A DNA stretch of 42,138 nucleotides from Bradyrhizobium huanghuaihaiense (GCF_007830635.1 NZ_VLLA01000036.1:13431-55568); one strand, 5' to 3'; numbered from the stretch's first letter, positions 1 to 9,213 are shown. Notes: generated from the letters alone by a model not told the origin. Translations and numbers: made by a program.

Positions 1-1107
1 TATAAAAACACCGGAACGGCGACCGGCTCGTTCACCGACGATGCAGGCCACAAGGCCACGCCGTCGGCGCAAGACGCTTCGAACTATTTCGGTGCTGATC
101 CCGAGATATCAATCAATAAAATTACCATCGCCGGCAATCAATCGGGAGACGGGATCAACGTCATCGCCGGGACTTCCCTGACGTGGAAATACACGGTGAC
201 TAATACGGGGAATGTCGCCCTTTCAAATGTTACGGTGACCGATGACAAGGGTGTAACGCCGACATATGTGAGCGGTGACACTAATGGCGACCACAAGCTG
301 GATCTCAACGAAACCTGGATCTACCAGGCTACCGGCAAGGCCATCGAAGGTGGATACTCGAACACGGGTACGGCAACCGGTTCGTTCACCGACACTGCGG
401 GTCATACGGGTACGGATACGGCATCCGATCCGAGCAGCTACAACGGGTATGAGAACTCCGCAAGGACGCAGGGGTACTGGGGAAGCCATGCCTCCGCGTG
501 GAATACCCATCGCACCGACAAGTACCTGTTGCTCGGTGATGCCAATGGCAACGGCATTCAGGACGATGGCGCCAACGCTCACTACCTCAAGATTGACGTA
601 GCTACGGCACTCTCGATCGAGTCGTCCGCCAAGAACGGTGACGCCATCTCGATCATGCTTGCCCAGGTGATCGCAACGCAGCTCAACATCGATGCAGGGG
701 TCGTGCAACCCAACAACCTCATCGACGAAGCTGTCATGTGGCTGACCGGAAAGGGCGCTTGGGCTGGCCTTGGCGTGAATGTCGATACAAACAATGATCT
801 CATTATCGACAAGACCACAGGCGTCGCGACGAATTCGAATGCATGGAACAAGACCTACGTTGATGTTACGGACGCAAGCACCGGCATCACCGACTGGGGG
901 ACCCCGCTTGGGAAGGAAGCCGATGGCGAAGGACTGAAGAATGCTCTAATGGCGTTCAATCAGAATCAACTCGTCACCAGTTCCGGCTCGCCGGGTTGGG
1001 TTGGATGGACCAACGATGGCGTAAACGTCATCAATCAGCACGAGAACACGCTCGATCAGTTCTGGCTGACCCTGCATCAGACGGGGGGAATCCAGGGCAT
1101 CGCCTGA
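1..1107 (+). CDS. Repetitive surface or secreted protein, C-terminal part (5' end outside window)
   Basis: The reading frame is open from base 1 to the TGA at 1105, so 368 residues of a longer protein are visible. Two copies of a Ser/Thr/Gly-rich unit are present, starting YKNTGTATGSFTD at residue 1 and YSNTGTATGSFTD near residue 119, a spacing of about 118 residues. The text between them (TNTGNVALSNVTVTDDKG) looks like the DUF11/DUF7507 class of extracellular beta-sandwich repeats. Two acidic loops, DTNGDHKLD and DANGNGIQDD, resemble calcium-binding EF-hand or dockerin loops. The last 230 residues start with a GYWGSH segment and form a distinct globular domain with no RTX nonapeptide. A strong terminator follows. 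The type I exporter nearby makes secretion by that route possible, but this is inference. Function: probably adhesin-like; not proven. Confidence 0.75.
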   Translation, partial: YKNTGTATGSFTDDAGHKATPSAQDASNYFGADPEISINKITIAGNQSGDGINVIAGTSLTWKYTVTNTGNVALSNVTVTDDKGVTPTYVSGDTNGDHKLDLNETWIYQATGKAIEGGYSNTGTATGSFTDTAGHTGTDTASDPSSYNGYENSARTQGYWGSHASAWNTHRTDKYLLLGDANGNGIQDDGANAHYLKIDVATALSIESSAKNGDAISIMLAQVIATQLNIDAGVVQPNNLIDEAVMWLTGKGAWAGLGVNVDTNNDLIIDKTTGVATNSNAWNKTYVDVTDASTGITDWGTPLGKEADGEGLKNALMAFNQNQLVTSSGSPGWVGWTNDGVNVINQHENTLDQFWLTLHQTGGIQGIA

Positions 1108-1137
1108 GACCGTCTCAGCGTGCGTACGCTTAGATCG

Positions 1138-1170
1138 AGGCCTCGTGCTCGTCACGAGGCCTTCGTTTTT
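1138..1170 (+). terminator. Rho-independent terminator of the surface-protein gene
   Basis: A perfect 10-bp stem (AGGCCTCGTG paired with CACGAGGCCT) closes a 5-base loop and is followed by TCGTTTTT. It lies 31 bases after the stop of the upstream gene. The next gene, on the minus strand, ends at 1204, so the hairpin may also limit read-through from that side. Confidence 0.9.
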
Positions 1171-1203
1171 ATGGGTCGATTGCAGGAGGCCTGCCCACCT
1201 TTC

Positions 1204-3603
1204 TCAGACGATCAGGCTCCACGTCGTCGTACTCTCGTGAAGCAGCGTGGGGGCAATGCCCACGATGTCTACCACGGATTGTGGCGCGGCGCCGTTATGC
1301 GCGTCGACCACTATGTTGGTCCCGCCCTTCGCGTCCGAGATGAAGCTCAACCATCCGTCGGTGATTGGATTGCTTCCGGAATACCCGAGAGAGCTGAGCA
1401 GTTGTCCCACATTGATGCTGTTGTTGCCTGATACCCAATTCCGGATGGTATCTGTCGTGCCCGAAAGCGCATTGAAGACGAAGGTGTCGATACTGCCCGC
1501 TTGCGCCGCATAAAGGACATCGGCGCCCTTGCCGGTGACAATCGTATTGTTGCCGCGGCCCGCCTGGATCGTGTCGCCGAAGTCGTTCGCGATGATGGTG
1601 TCGTTGCCGTCGCCGGCCCAGACGTTCTTGATGATGGTCGTCGCTGCGATCTGGAGAGTCTTTCCGGCGATGGTGTCGAGTGCGCCGGCGTGAAGATCGA
1701 GGTACGAGCCCGAGGTGACCGCCGCCGTGTTCAGCGTCGCATTGCCGCTGCTATCCGTGAGGATCAGATTGGCCGGATTGGTCACGGACGCAAACTCGTC
1801 GGTATAGACGTAGGTAATCGGGGTCGACGCGGAATCGCCGAGTGCCGTCAGAGTCCAGCTGTTCAGGGTGCCGGAATTTCCTGCAACGCTGTCCGTAACG
1901 GTGAGCGTCCAGGTTCCCTTCGCATCCTCGCCCCAGAAGCTGTTCGCCGTCGTCTGGAACACGATCCCCGTGCCGGTCCCGTTTGCCGGGTGCGACGCAA
2001 GTGTTGCTGTCGTTCCGCTGGGAGAGGTCAGCGTCACCAAGAGGTCGCTCGGGCTCGCGTGAGCGATATTGAGGTCGATCACCATTCTCTCCACGTCGAG
2101 TGAAGAGGCGAACGTCATCTGACTGGTCAGGCCGCCGACGCCATCCGGAATCGCCGCGTTGTCCGTATGCGATGCAGATTCGCTCGACATGTTGGCGTAG
2201 GTCGACTGATATTGCCAGCTCTCGGCAAGCCTCACCGCTGCCGTCGCATCGACCATGCCGAAGCCGTAGCTTTCGCTGAAGTGGAGGCCGCCGCCGTTCC
2301 AATCGTGGGCGCCGTTGGTGTGCCAGCTCGCATTGGTGGGATCCGTGTTCTTGGCCGAATAGGCCAGAATATCCTGGACGTCGCGGAAGCCGAGGTTCGG
2401 GTTTGCCTGCAGCATCAGAGCGACGACACCGGAAACGTAGGGCGCCGCATAGGATGTGCCGGAGATGTTGATGTAGTCGTTCGTCGAATATCCATCGGTT
2501 CCGACGCGATCGTCGGTCTTGGCAGTGCCTGGCGCCGAGATGAGAATTGCAGCTCCTGGCGAACTGTAGCTCGTAATGTGGCCAGACGTGTCGGTCGCCG
2601 CAACCGTGATGACGAACGGGTCGTTTTGGAAGTTGTGATAGTTTACGTTGTCGGTCGGGCCTCCATTGCCGGCCGCAAACACGATGTCGATTCCGAGGCC
2701 GCCGCGACCGCTGCTGACGTCGTTCTGGATCGCGACCTTTGTTGCGGAGAATGCCGACGAGAGGAAATTGTCGGAGTAGGCCGCGGTATAGCCCCAGCTC
2801 GCATTGACCACGTCCATGCCATTTGTGAGGACGTGATTGAAGGCGTCCGTCGCCTGACCCGTTGTGCCGGTTGCGCCATATCCGATGCGAAACCCGGCGA
2901 TGCCGGCATTATACGCGACACCGACGACGCCCGTGCCGTTGGCTGCGGCGCCGATGACACCCATGACGGTCGTCCCATGCTTGTCGGTCGTCGAGCTGCC
3001 AAAGGCGTCGGCGCCGCCGGTCACGGTGTCGTAGTCGAGATTGAGCAGATAATGCGGGTTGATGTCGCCGTGATTGTAGTCGAAGCCATCATCAATGACG
3101 CCGATCTTGACACCAAGTCCCGTGTAGTTTTGCCAGGCCTTGGCGACGTCGATCCCGGCGGTGCTGTTGGTGAGTCCCCATTGCTGGCTGAAATAGCTGT
3201 CAGTGGGCAGCGTGGAGTTGCCCGTGGGAGCGTTCAATGTCTGCCAGTGAGTGGGAACGTCATGAAGGACGAGCGTAGTGCTTCCTTGACCGGTGGTGCC
3301 GCTCGAGGTGGTCGTACCTGTGCCCGATGTGCTCGTGCCAGAACCTGAGGTGCTTGTTCCCGTGCCGCCGGTCGATGTGTTGCCTCCACCTGTGCCGCTG
3401 CCGCCCTTCTTGGCGGCGAACCCCTCGGGGCCGCCGTCTGCGGCACTTCCATCATTCACCTCGGAGTCGCTCCGCGCCGTCGAGGCGGCGAAAGAGTCGG
3501 CATGCGCCGAGGCGATGTTCAGTCCGATGAATTCCCATTCGAGAGCATTTGCATTCGCTTCAGAGAAATTCCCGTACTGATCATTCACGCCCCGCTTGGC
3601 CAT
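1204..3603 (-). CDS. Secreted subtilisin-like serine protease (S8/kexin type) with P-domain and RTX-like C-terminus
   Basis: A 799-residue subtilase. The catalytic triad is visible: Asp171 in GVIDDG, His209 in KHGTTVMG and Ser384 in SGTSYAAP, with the oxyanion Asn313 in AAGNGG. Residues 1-65 are polar with no signal peptide, followed by a Gly/Ser/Thr linker at 67-108. The protease domain spans about 140-460. A P-domain-like beta-sandwich (about 480-590, ending in WTLTVTDSVAG and SWTLTALG) follows, as in proprotein convertases. Near 662-700 there are degenerate RTX-type calcium repeats (WAGDGNDTI, GRGNNTI, GKGADVLY). The C-terminus ends in a short hydrophobic WSLIV. No Sec signal, RTX repeats and an uncleaved C-terminal signal fit type I secretion, and a type I exporter starts 830 bases away. 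The ATG at 3603 has an AAGGAG ribosome site. The family is certain; the substrate is unknown. Confidence 0.93.
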   Translation of the reverse strand: MAKRGVNDQYGNFSEANANALEWEFIGLNIASAHADSFAASTARSDSEVNDGSAADGGPEGFAAKKGGSGTGGGNTSTGGTGTSTSGSGTSTSGTGTTTSSGTTGQGSTTLVLHDVPTHWQTLNAPTGNSTLPTDSYFSQQWGLTNSTAGIDVAKAWQNYTGLGVKIGVIDDGFDYNHGDINPHYLLNLDYDTVTGGADAFGSSTTDKHGTTVMGVIGAAANGTGVVGVAYNAGIAGFRIGYGATGTTGQATDAFNHVLTNGMDVVNASWGYTAAYSDNFLSSAFSATKVAIQNDVSSGRGGLGIDIVFAAGNGGPTDNVNYHNFQNDPFVITVAATDTSGHITSYSSPGAAILISAPGTAKTDDRVGTDGYSTNDYINISGTSYAAPYVSGVVALMLQANPNLGFRDVQDILAYSAKNTDPTNASWHTNGAHDWNGGGLHFSESYGFGMVDATAAVRLAESWQYQSTYANMSSESASHTDNAAIPDGVGGLTSQMTFASSLDVERMVIDLNIAHASPSDLLVTLTSPSGTTATLASHPANGTGTGIVFQTTANSFWGEDAKGTWTLTVTDSVAGNSGTLNSWTLTALGDSASTPITYVYTDEFASVTNPANLILTDSSGNATLNTAAVTSGSYLDLHAGALDTIAGKTLQIAATTIIKNVWAGDGNDTIIANDFGDTIQAGRGNNTIVTGKGADVLYAAQAGSIDTFVFNALSGTTDTIRNWVSGNNSINVGQLLSSLGYSGSNPITDGWLSFISDAKGGTNIVVDAHNGAAPQSVVDIVGIAPTLLHESTTTWSLIV

Positions 3604-4435
3604 CGAATCTCCTTGCCTGTGCGACGGAAGAAAAAGCGCGCCATGTCGCGCGGTGTGCGGAGATCGGATGACGGGGCGAATTAAAGGCGGGTAAATTGAG
3701 CGGTTAAACTGGGATCAGCGGTTCCAGAGCGCTGACGATGGCGGTCCAAGTTTCGCAATCTCTTTAACGGCGCATAAATCGGGTTTTATGTTCGTTACGC
3801 CGGGATGTTACGAAACGGCAGTGTCCGAGACCGGACCGGATGATGACGACTTGCATCCGTGTTCGTGACGGAGCCTCGTTTCAGCGCGCGATGATGAGGC
3901 CCCATGGGGAGGCGTGCAGTTCGCAGATAAATTCGTATCTGGCCCTGCAGGCGCGAAGGAAACCGTTAGAACCATTCGCGCAGGGAAGTCCGGGGGGCCG
4001 GTTTCACCTGTGATCCACCCCTGCGCCCTTTCGCACACGGGGGACGGGTCCGGCCGGCGCCCGGTCTTCCCTGCGCCTTTTTCCTCCGGGAATGGCAATT
4101 TCCAGCCCCGGCTCGCGCATGTTGCGCCGCGGGAATGCCAACCCATGTCCGTTGTTTGGGTTCTGGTCGAAATTCCGCTGGTTTTCGCCTCCGCCCGTCG
4201 CATTTAGGCCTTGCGTTCAACCGGTATAAATATCGTAAACGCGCGGAAGCCCGTAGCTCTACGGGCGCCTTTACCTTTCCGGCGAGGATTATTTCGCGGG
4301 CCCGGCGGCTGTGCTAAACATTCCACTTGATTAGACAAGAATTGTAACGGCTGCCAATAAGTCTTTAATTCGGCCGGGCGTTGTCGTTCCGGCGGTCATT
4401 TTTGATTAGGGGGGCGGGGGCATCCGCCGGATTGT
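3604..4435. other. Intergenic region between protease and exporter genes
   Basis: About 830 bases without a convincing gene, lying between two divergently read genes, so it must hold both promoters. It contains the inverted-repeat element at 3978-4076. It also holds a second hairpin at 4249-4266, a 7-bp stem (GCCCGTA paired with TACGGGC) with a 4-base loop and no T-run. ORFs on both strands here are compositional and overlap the structured element. Confidence 0.7.
3978..4076. repeat. Large imperfect hairpin / dispersed intergenic repeat candidate
   Basis: GCGCAGGGAAG at 3978-3988 and its exact reverse complement CTTCCCTGCGC at 4066-4076 bracket a GC-rich interior. After one mismatch the pairing continues for 5 bp (3990-3994 with 4060-4064). 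From memory, elements with these arms recur between genes in Bradyrhizobium and relatives; that is recollection, not a search. Which strand is transcribed, if any, cannot be told. Confidence 0.55.
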
Positions 4436-6148
4436 GTGAGTGCGCCTTTCAAGAGGCCGGACGAGCTCCGGCGCCTGCTGCAGACATGCCAGGGCTATTT
4501 CGCGACGGCGGGCATCTTCAGCCTTGCCATTAACCTGCTTTACCTCGCCGGCCCGCTCTACATGCTGCAGGTTTATGACCGGGTGATCTCGAGCGCGAGC
4601 GAGATCACGTTGCTGATGCTCACAATCGCGCTGCTGCTGGCGTTCATGGCGCTGGCGGGGCTGGACGCAGTTCGCGCAAGGGTGCTGACCCGCGCCAGCA
4701 TCCGCCTTGACCGCGAGATCGCCTCGCGGGTGATGACGGCGATCATCGATCGGTCGGCCAACGCGGGCGGCGCTCGCAGCCAGGCGATCCGCGATTTCGA
4801 TACGTTTCGCCAGTTCGTCACCGGGACCGGCATCCACGCCATTTTCGATCTGCCCTGGGCCCCCATCTACATCGTGGTGATCTTCGCCCTACATCCGTTC
4901 CTGGGGGCCTTTGCGCTGGGGTGTTCGGTCATCCTGGTGCTGATGGCGCTGCTGAGCGAGTGGCTGGTGAAGCTGCCGCTCACGGAATCGAACGAAGCCG
5001 CCGCGCGCAGCTACAGCTTCACCGAAATGAGCCTGCGCAACACCGAGGTCGTGCGTGCCATGGGCATGACCGGCGGTCTGCTGCGGCGCTGGAGTCGCGA
5101 TCGCGACCGGATGCTCGAGCGCCAGGTCGCTGCAAGCGACCGGGCCGCCGCGATCCAGAGCCTGATCCGTTTCCTGCGCCTCGCCATGCAATCGCTGATC
5201 CTGGGTTTGGGGGCATATCTCGTGATCGAGCGGGTCACGACGGTCGGTTCGATGTTCGCGGCCAGCATCCTGCTCGGCCGCGCGCTGCAGCCTGTTGAGC
5301 AGATCGTGGGGTCGTGGCGTGGTCTGGTGTCGGCGCGTGCTGCGTTCCTGCGCATTCGCGAGCTGCTGACGGCGCATCCTGTTCTCGAGGCCGGCCTGAC
5401 GCTGCCCAGGCCCAAGGGACACGTTTCGGTCGAGGCCCTCACCTTCGTTCCCCAGGGGGGCGCCAGGCCCATTCTGCGCGGCGTCACCTTCGCCGTAGAG
5501 GCAGGAGAGGTGCTCGGGGTCATCGGGCCGTCCGGGGCCGGGAAATCGACCCTGTCGCGCCAGCTTGTCGGCGTGCTGACGCCCTCGGCGGGCGCGGTGC
5601 GGTTGGACGGCGCCGATGTCGCGACCTGGGTCAAGCGGGCGATCGGCGACCATGTCGGCTACCTGCCTCAGGATATCGAGCTGTTCTCGGACACGATCGC
5701 CGCCAATATCGGTCGCTTCGATGAGGGAAGCGACAAGGACGTCATCCTGGCCGCCCAACTCGCCGGCGTGCACGAAATGATCCTGAGGCTTCCGCACGGT
5801 TACGACACCCAGGTCGGAGAAGGCGGCGCTATTCTGTCCGGCGGCTTCCGCCAGCGGATTGGTCTGGCCCGCGCCGTCTATGGCGGCCCAAGCCTCGTCG
5901 TGCTCGATGAGCCGAGCTCGAACCTCGATGCCGAAGGTGATGTCGCTCTGGCAGATTGTATCGTGCAGCTGAAAAAAGGCGGGACGACGGTTGTCATCGT
6001 CTCGCATCGGCCGGCGACCATCGGAGTCGTCGACAAGATTCTCGTTCTCAGAGAAGGCGTCGCCGAAATGTTCGGGGCTCGTGCCGAGATCATGGCACGG
6101 CTGACCCGTCCAGTCCCCGTGCACGCCGTGCAAGGCTCCAGCAGCTAG
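4436..6148 (+). CDS. prtD: Type I secretion ABC transporter (permease-ATPase, PrtD/HlyB class)
   Basis: A 570-residue half-transporter that would sit in the inner membrane and drive one-step export of unfolded RTX-type proteins. The N-terminal 310 residues hold the transmembrane helices (clear segments near 24-45, 57-75, 140-175 and 250-285). The ATPase domain carries Walker A GPSGAGKST at 364-372, the Q-loop Gln412 in LPQDIELF, the signature LSGGFRQR at 467-474, Walker B LVVLDEP at 487-493 and the switch His524. There is no N-terminal C39 peptidase-like domain, which matches the PrtD/LapB-like group of about 570 residues. Start is GTG 4436. The HlyD-type partner begins 9 bases downstream. 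The gene symbol is by family only. Confidence 0.93.
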   Translation: MSAPFKRPDELRRLLQTCQGYFATAGIFSLAINLLYLAGPLYMLQVYDRVISSASEITLLMLTIALLLAFMALAGLDAVRARVLTRASIRLDREIASRVMTAIIDRSANAGGARSQAIRDFDTFRQFVTGTGIHAIFDLPWAPIYIVVIFALHPFLGAFALGCSVILVLMALLSEWLVKLPLTESNEAAARSYSFTEMSLRNTEVVRAMGMTGGLLRRWSRDRDRMLERQVAASDRAAAIQSLIRFLRLAMQSLILGLGAYLVIERVTTVGSMFAASILLGRALQPVEQIVGSWRGLVSARAAFLRIRELLTAHPVLEAGLTLPRPKGHVSVEALTFVPQGGARPILRGVTFAVEAGEVLGVIGPSGAGKSTLSRQLVGVLTPSAGAVRLDGADVATWVKRAIGDHVGYLPQDIELFSDTIAANIGRFDEGSDKDVILAAQLAGVHEMILRLPHGYDTQVGEGGAILSGGFRQRIGLARAVYGGPSLVVLDEPSSNLDAEGDVALADCIVQLKKGGTTVVIVSHRPATIGVVDKILVLREGVAEMFGARAEIMARLTRPVPVHAVQGSSS

Positions 6149-6157
6149 GCTCGCCCA

Positions 6158-7516
6158 ATGGCCATTTTGGACGGAACACCCAAGAATCTCGCCGCCGTTG
6201 GCAGCCGGGCCGGTCTTTCCGCCGGGCCGCCCAGCGACTCGATCAGGCGCATCTCGCTCGCCGGCTGGGCCATTGTTGCCGTATTCTTCGGCGGGCTTGG
6301 TGCGTGGGCGCTGACCGCGCCGCTCAACGGCGCGGTCGTGGCAAACGCGGTCGTCAAGGTTGAGGGTAATCGCAAGAGCGTCCAGCACCTTGACGGCGGC
6401 ATCGTGAAGGAGCTGCGGGTCAGGGAGGGCGACAAGGTTCGCTCCGGCGACCTCCTGATCGTGCTGGATGAGACCCAGGCGCGCGCCGAATACGAAGTTC
6501 TGACGCAGCAATGGGCCGTGCTTCGTGCCACGGAGGTTCGGCTCTTGACCGAGCTCGATCACGGCTCCGGGCTCGTGATGCCGTCGGATCTGAGGGCGCG
6601 TTCCGAAGATCCCTATCTCAAGAGCGTCTGGAACGGGCAGGTCAGCCAGTTCGAGAGCCGCCGGGCCGCGCTGGAGGGACAGCGCAGCGTCATCCGCGAG
6701 AAGATCAACCAGCTCGGCTCGCAGATCGTCGGCGCCCAGGCGCAAGTGAAGTCATTTACCGACCAGATCAATTCCGTTCACAGCGAGGCGAAGGATATCG
6801 CGCCTCTCGTCGAGCGGGGCCTGATCGCGCGCCCGCGCATTCTGCAACTGGAGCGTACCGCCTACGGCCTCGAGGGGCAGATCGCGGATTCCAACGCCAA
6901 CATTGCCAAAGCCCGCCAGGCAATTGCCGAGCAAGAGCAGCAAATGGCGCAGCTCGATAATGATCGAATGACCGACGTGACCAAGGACCTTCGGGACACG
7001 CAAGCCAAGATTCTGGAGGTCATCCCGAAAGCCATGAACGCCAGGGCGGTCCTGGGGCGCATGGAGATCCGCGCGCCCTATAGCGGCCAGGTGGTCGGCC
7101 TCAACGTCTTTTCAGTCGGCGGCGTCATCCAGCGCGGCGACAAGATCCTGGACATCGTCCCCGAGCAGGATGGGCTGACAATCGAAGCGCAGGTGGCGGT
7201 CGAGGACATCAGCGACGTGCATCCCAACACGCGTGCGGAAGTTCACCTCACGGCCTACAAGCAGCGGATCGTGCCAATCATTCATGGTGACGTCATCCAG
7301 GTCTCGGCAGATCGTCTGACCGACCCCAAGAGCAACAACCCATACTACACGGCCTTCGTGCGAATTGATCAGGACGAGCTTGCGGCCATGCCGAACATCA
7401 AGCTCTATCCGGGCATGCCGGCAACCGTCATGATCCCGACCGTCCAGCGCACGGCGTTTGAATATCTGGTTGGGCCGCTGATCATGTCCTTCAATCACTC
7501 CTTCCGCCAGAAATAG
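6158..7516 (+). CDS. prtE: HlyD-family periplasmic adaptor of the type I exporter
   Basis: A 452-residue membrane fusion protein linking the ABC transporter to an outer-membrane channel. One transmembrane helix lies near residues 33-50. The first biotinyl/lipoyl half-motif follows (HLDGGIVKELRVREGDKVRSG), then a long alpha-helical hairpin at about 100-290 rich in Gln, Glu and Lys. The second half-motif (RAPYSGQVVGLNVFSVGG) and a beta-barrel region complete it; YPGMPATVMIP near the C-terminus is typical of the HlyD/PrtE type. It is in one operon with the ABC gene (9-base gap). No TolC-type outer-membrane gene is visible, so the channel is presumably encoded elsewhere. Confidence 0.92.
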   Translation: MAILDGTPKNLAAVGSRAGLSAGPPSDSIRRISLAGWAIVAVFFGGLGAWALTAPLNGAVVANAVVKVEGNRKSVQHLDGGIVKELRVREGDKVRSGDLLIVLDETQARAEYEVLTQQWAVLRATEVRLLTELDHGSGLVMPSDLRARSEDPYLKSVWNGQVSQFESRRAALEGQRSVIREKINQLGSQIVGAQAQVKSFTDQINSVHSEAKDIAPLVERGLIARPRILQLERTAYGLEGQIADSNANIAKARQAIAEQEQQMAQLDNDRMTDVTKDLRDTQAKILEVIPKAMNARAVLGRMEIRAPYSGQVVGLNVFSVGGVIQRGDKILDIVPEQDGLTIEAQVAVEDISDVHPNTRAEVHLTAYKQRIVPIIHGDVIQVSADRLTDPKSNNPYYTAFVRIDQDELAAMPNIKLYPGMPATVMIPTVQRTAFEYLVGPLIMSFNHSFRQK

Positions 7517-7605
7517 GAAGCATGGGCCCGGTCGAGCGTGCGCGCGCGGCCGGCGGTCGGGCTGCCATCAACCCGCGGTGCCGACGCGTTAAAGCCCCTT
7601 TTAAG

Positions 7606-8079
7606 ATGCGCCATGCGGTTGTTGTGTTGCTGTTTAGCCTGCTTGCTGGTTGTGGAGGCACGCGACTGGCGCTTCAGAACGAGGGCGAAGAATCTTCCGT
7701 AAATCTGGCCGAGGCCCTTGCAGATTGCCGCAACGCATTTCCCGATCAGATCGCGCAGGCCGTGCCGCGTGCCGATTGCATCGTGAAGGCAACAGAGCTC
7801 TCGGTGCGGCCCAGCTTGCAATTTCCGGATCTGCTCGACCGCGAAAATGCATTGCGCAAAGCGCTTGCCGTCCAGGTCTCGGCCGGCAAGGTCTCGCTGC
7901 TTGAACGTAATGACCAGATTGCCAAGGCGCACAGAGCCATCGTGGCGGAAGAGGCGGAAAGGCTACGAGGAGCGCCGTTGGAAGGGCAGGGACGCAGCCC
8001 GTTAGCCGTGATTCAGTGGCGGGCTTCCAATTCGGATGCGTGTGCCCGGCTCGGGGGCAATTCTCCGAATTGCTATTGA
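7606..8079 (+). CDS. Small putative lipoprotein, third gene of the type I secretion operon
   Basis: The chosen start at 7606 gives 157 residues with a short basic n-region, a hydrophobic core and a lipobox LLAGC with Cys16, a clear lipoprotein signal. A start at 7522 is also open (185 residues) but would put 28 arginine-rich residues ahead of the signal. The mature part is mostly helical and charged, with Cys residues in ADCRNAF, RADCIVK, DACARL and the C-terminal NCY. No family is recognised. It follows the HlyD gene directly, so co-transcription and a role in export or in the envelope near the exporter are plausible but unproven. Confidence 0.65.
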   Translation: MRHAVVVLLFSLLAGCGGTRLALQNEGEESSVNLAEALADCRNAFPDQIAQAVPRADCIVKATELSVRPSLQFPDLLDRENALRKALAVQVSAGKVSLLERNDQIAKAHRAIVAEEAERLRGAPLEGQGRSPLAVIQWRASNSDACARLGGNSPNCY

Positions 8080-8166
8080 ACGCGCCTGGCGTGGCGACGG
8101 CCAAATCTAGGGCGCGCAAGGGCCGCGCAGAAAACCTGCCTGCGTCGCTCCAGGACCATTTAGCTG

Positions 8167-8796
8167 CTATTTAAACGGGTCGTCGATCGACGCGGCTGAC
8201 TGCCTCACGCGGCGAACGCCGATGGGAGAGCCGTCCGAAACGAACAGCAGTTCATAGCTCTGTCCCCGCGAGTCCGTTGCAGTGCAGGTGACGCTCGAGA
8301 CCCGCCGCGCGGCAAAATTGCCGAACTGGCGGCAGATGCCGGTCGATGCCTCCTCCGCGGGCACCGGCAGCCCATGGACCTTCGGCCGGTGCTTGGAATT
8401 CAGGAGCATCCGATCGATAGGAAGCTCGTAGGAATTGTCGTCGAACCGCTTTCCCTTCTCGCCGGAGAAAGACACGACGTGGCCGTCGTCCGCCGGGTCC
8501 TCGATAGCCACCGCGAAGCTCACACGTCCGGCTTCGTTATGGGCATAGGCAACGGCCTTGCAGGCATAGCTGCGACCCGCGACCTTCAGCGTCGTGCACT
8601 TGCCGGACATGTGTGCGAGGATGTCGATCAGAGGCTGACGATGCTCGATGCGTTTGGGAGCCTCCGGAGCTTGCTCTGCTGCCGGACGGGGCCCGGCCGT
8701 CTGCGCGACGCCAGGGGCCGCAAGAGCAAAAAGCCCCCCGGTCGACAGCAACAGCCCGGGCCGCAGCCAACATAAAAGACGCCGCCAGATGGTCAC
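8167..8796 (-). CDS. Exported protein of unknown function
   Basis: 209 residues from a GTG start at 8796 preceded by a GAGGGG ribosome site. The N-terminus has basic residues, a hydrophobic stretch (LLLSTGGLFALAAPGVAQ) and a plausible signal-peptidase site after AQT. The mature protein is compact with four spaced cysteines (in GKCTTL, YACKAV, GICRQF and VTCTATD) that could form two disulfides in the periplasm. No catalytic motif is recognised. It is convergent with the lipoprotein gene, 87 bases apart. Confidence 0.72.
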   Translation of the reverse strand: MTIWRRLLCWLRPGLLLSTGGLFALAAPGVAQTAGPRPAAEQAPEAPKRIEHRQPLIDILAHMSGKCTTLKVAGRSYACKAVAYAHNEAGRVSFAVAIEDPADDGHVVSFSGEKGKRFDDNSYELPIDRMLLNSKHRPKVHGLPVPAEEASTGICRQFGNFAARRVSSVTCTATDSRGQSYELLFVSDGSPIGVRRVRQSAASIDDPFK

Positions 8797-9213
8797 GCGA
8801 TCCCCTCTGCCGGGCTGTGACCGGGACGAAGAAAAGCCCGTCCGGCCAAACCCTTATCCCGCTAAATCCGGCGCATAGTGACATTGGAGCGATCACTGAT
8901 CAATCGCGCGAAGGAGCGGCAGGGGCAGCCTTGGCTGTTTACTTAACGCCGCCGAGGCATTACAGGGCCGTAACCGGCTGCCCTTTCCCTTCGGCGGAGC
9001 GGCCGTTCGCAGCCGGAGTCGCGTGTCACGCCAGCGGCGAGCGATGGAGTTAGGAACGCGTAACGCTGAGTGAGATTGTCTTTCCAGTTGTGGCTCGGGC
9101 CTTGCATGCCTGGCCGGCCGAACGAGACCGAAGAGGGCAGTTGGGCTGACCGATTGCACAGGATTGCTGCGAACCGCACGGGTTTCCGAAGGCGAAAACC
9201 TACGGATCGACGA
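8797..9213. other. Intergenic region, no gene seen
   Basis: Between the minus-strand exported protein and the XRE regulator. It should hold the promoter of the former on its minus strand. Overlapping ORFs on both strands are arginine/proline-rich with no recognisable domain and no good ribosome sites. Confidence 0.5.

Noticed and set aside
2167..3348. Long + strand ORF (393 codons) opposite the subtilase
   Set aside because: Arginine/valine-rich translation with no domain; a high-GC shadow of the protease gene, whose catalytic motifs are certain.
3981..3994. CAGGGAAGTCCGGG resembles the conserved GAGGAAAGTCCGGGC of RNase P RNA
   Set aside because: None of the other RNase P conserved regions are present in the surrounding 400 bases.
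4889..6745. 618-codon minus-strand ORF across the ABC and HlyD genes
   Set aside because: Antisense to two well-supported genes; composition typical of a shadow frame (many His, Asp, Gln), no motif.
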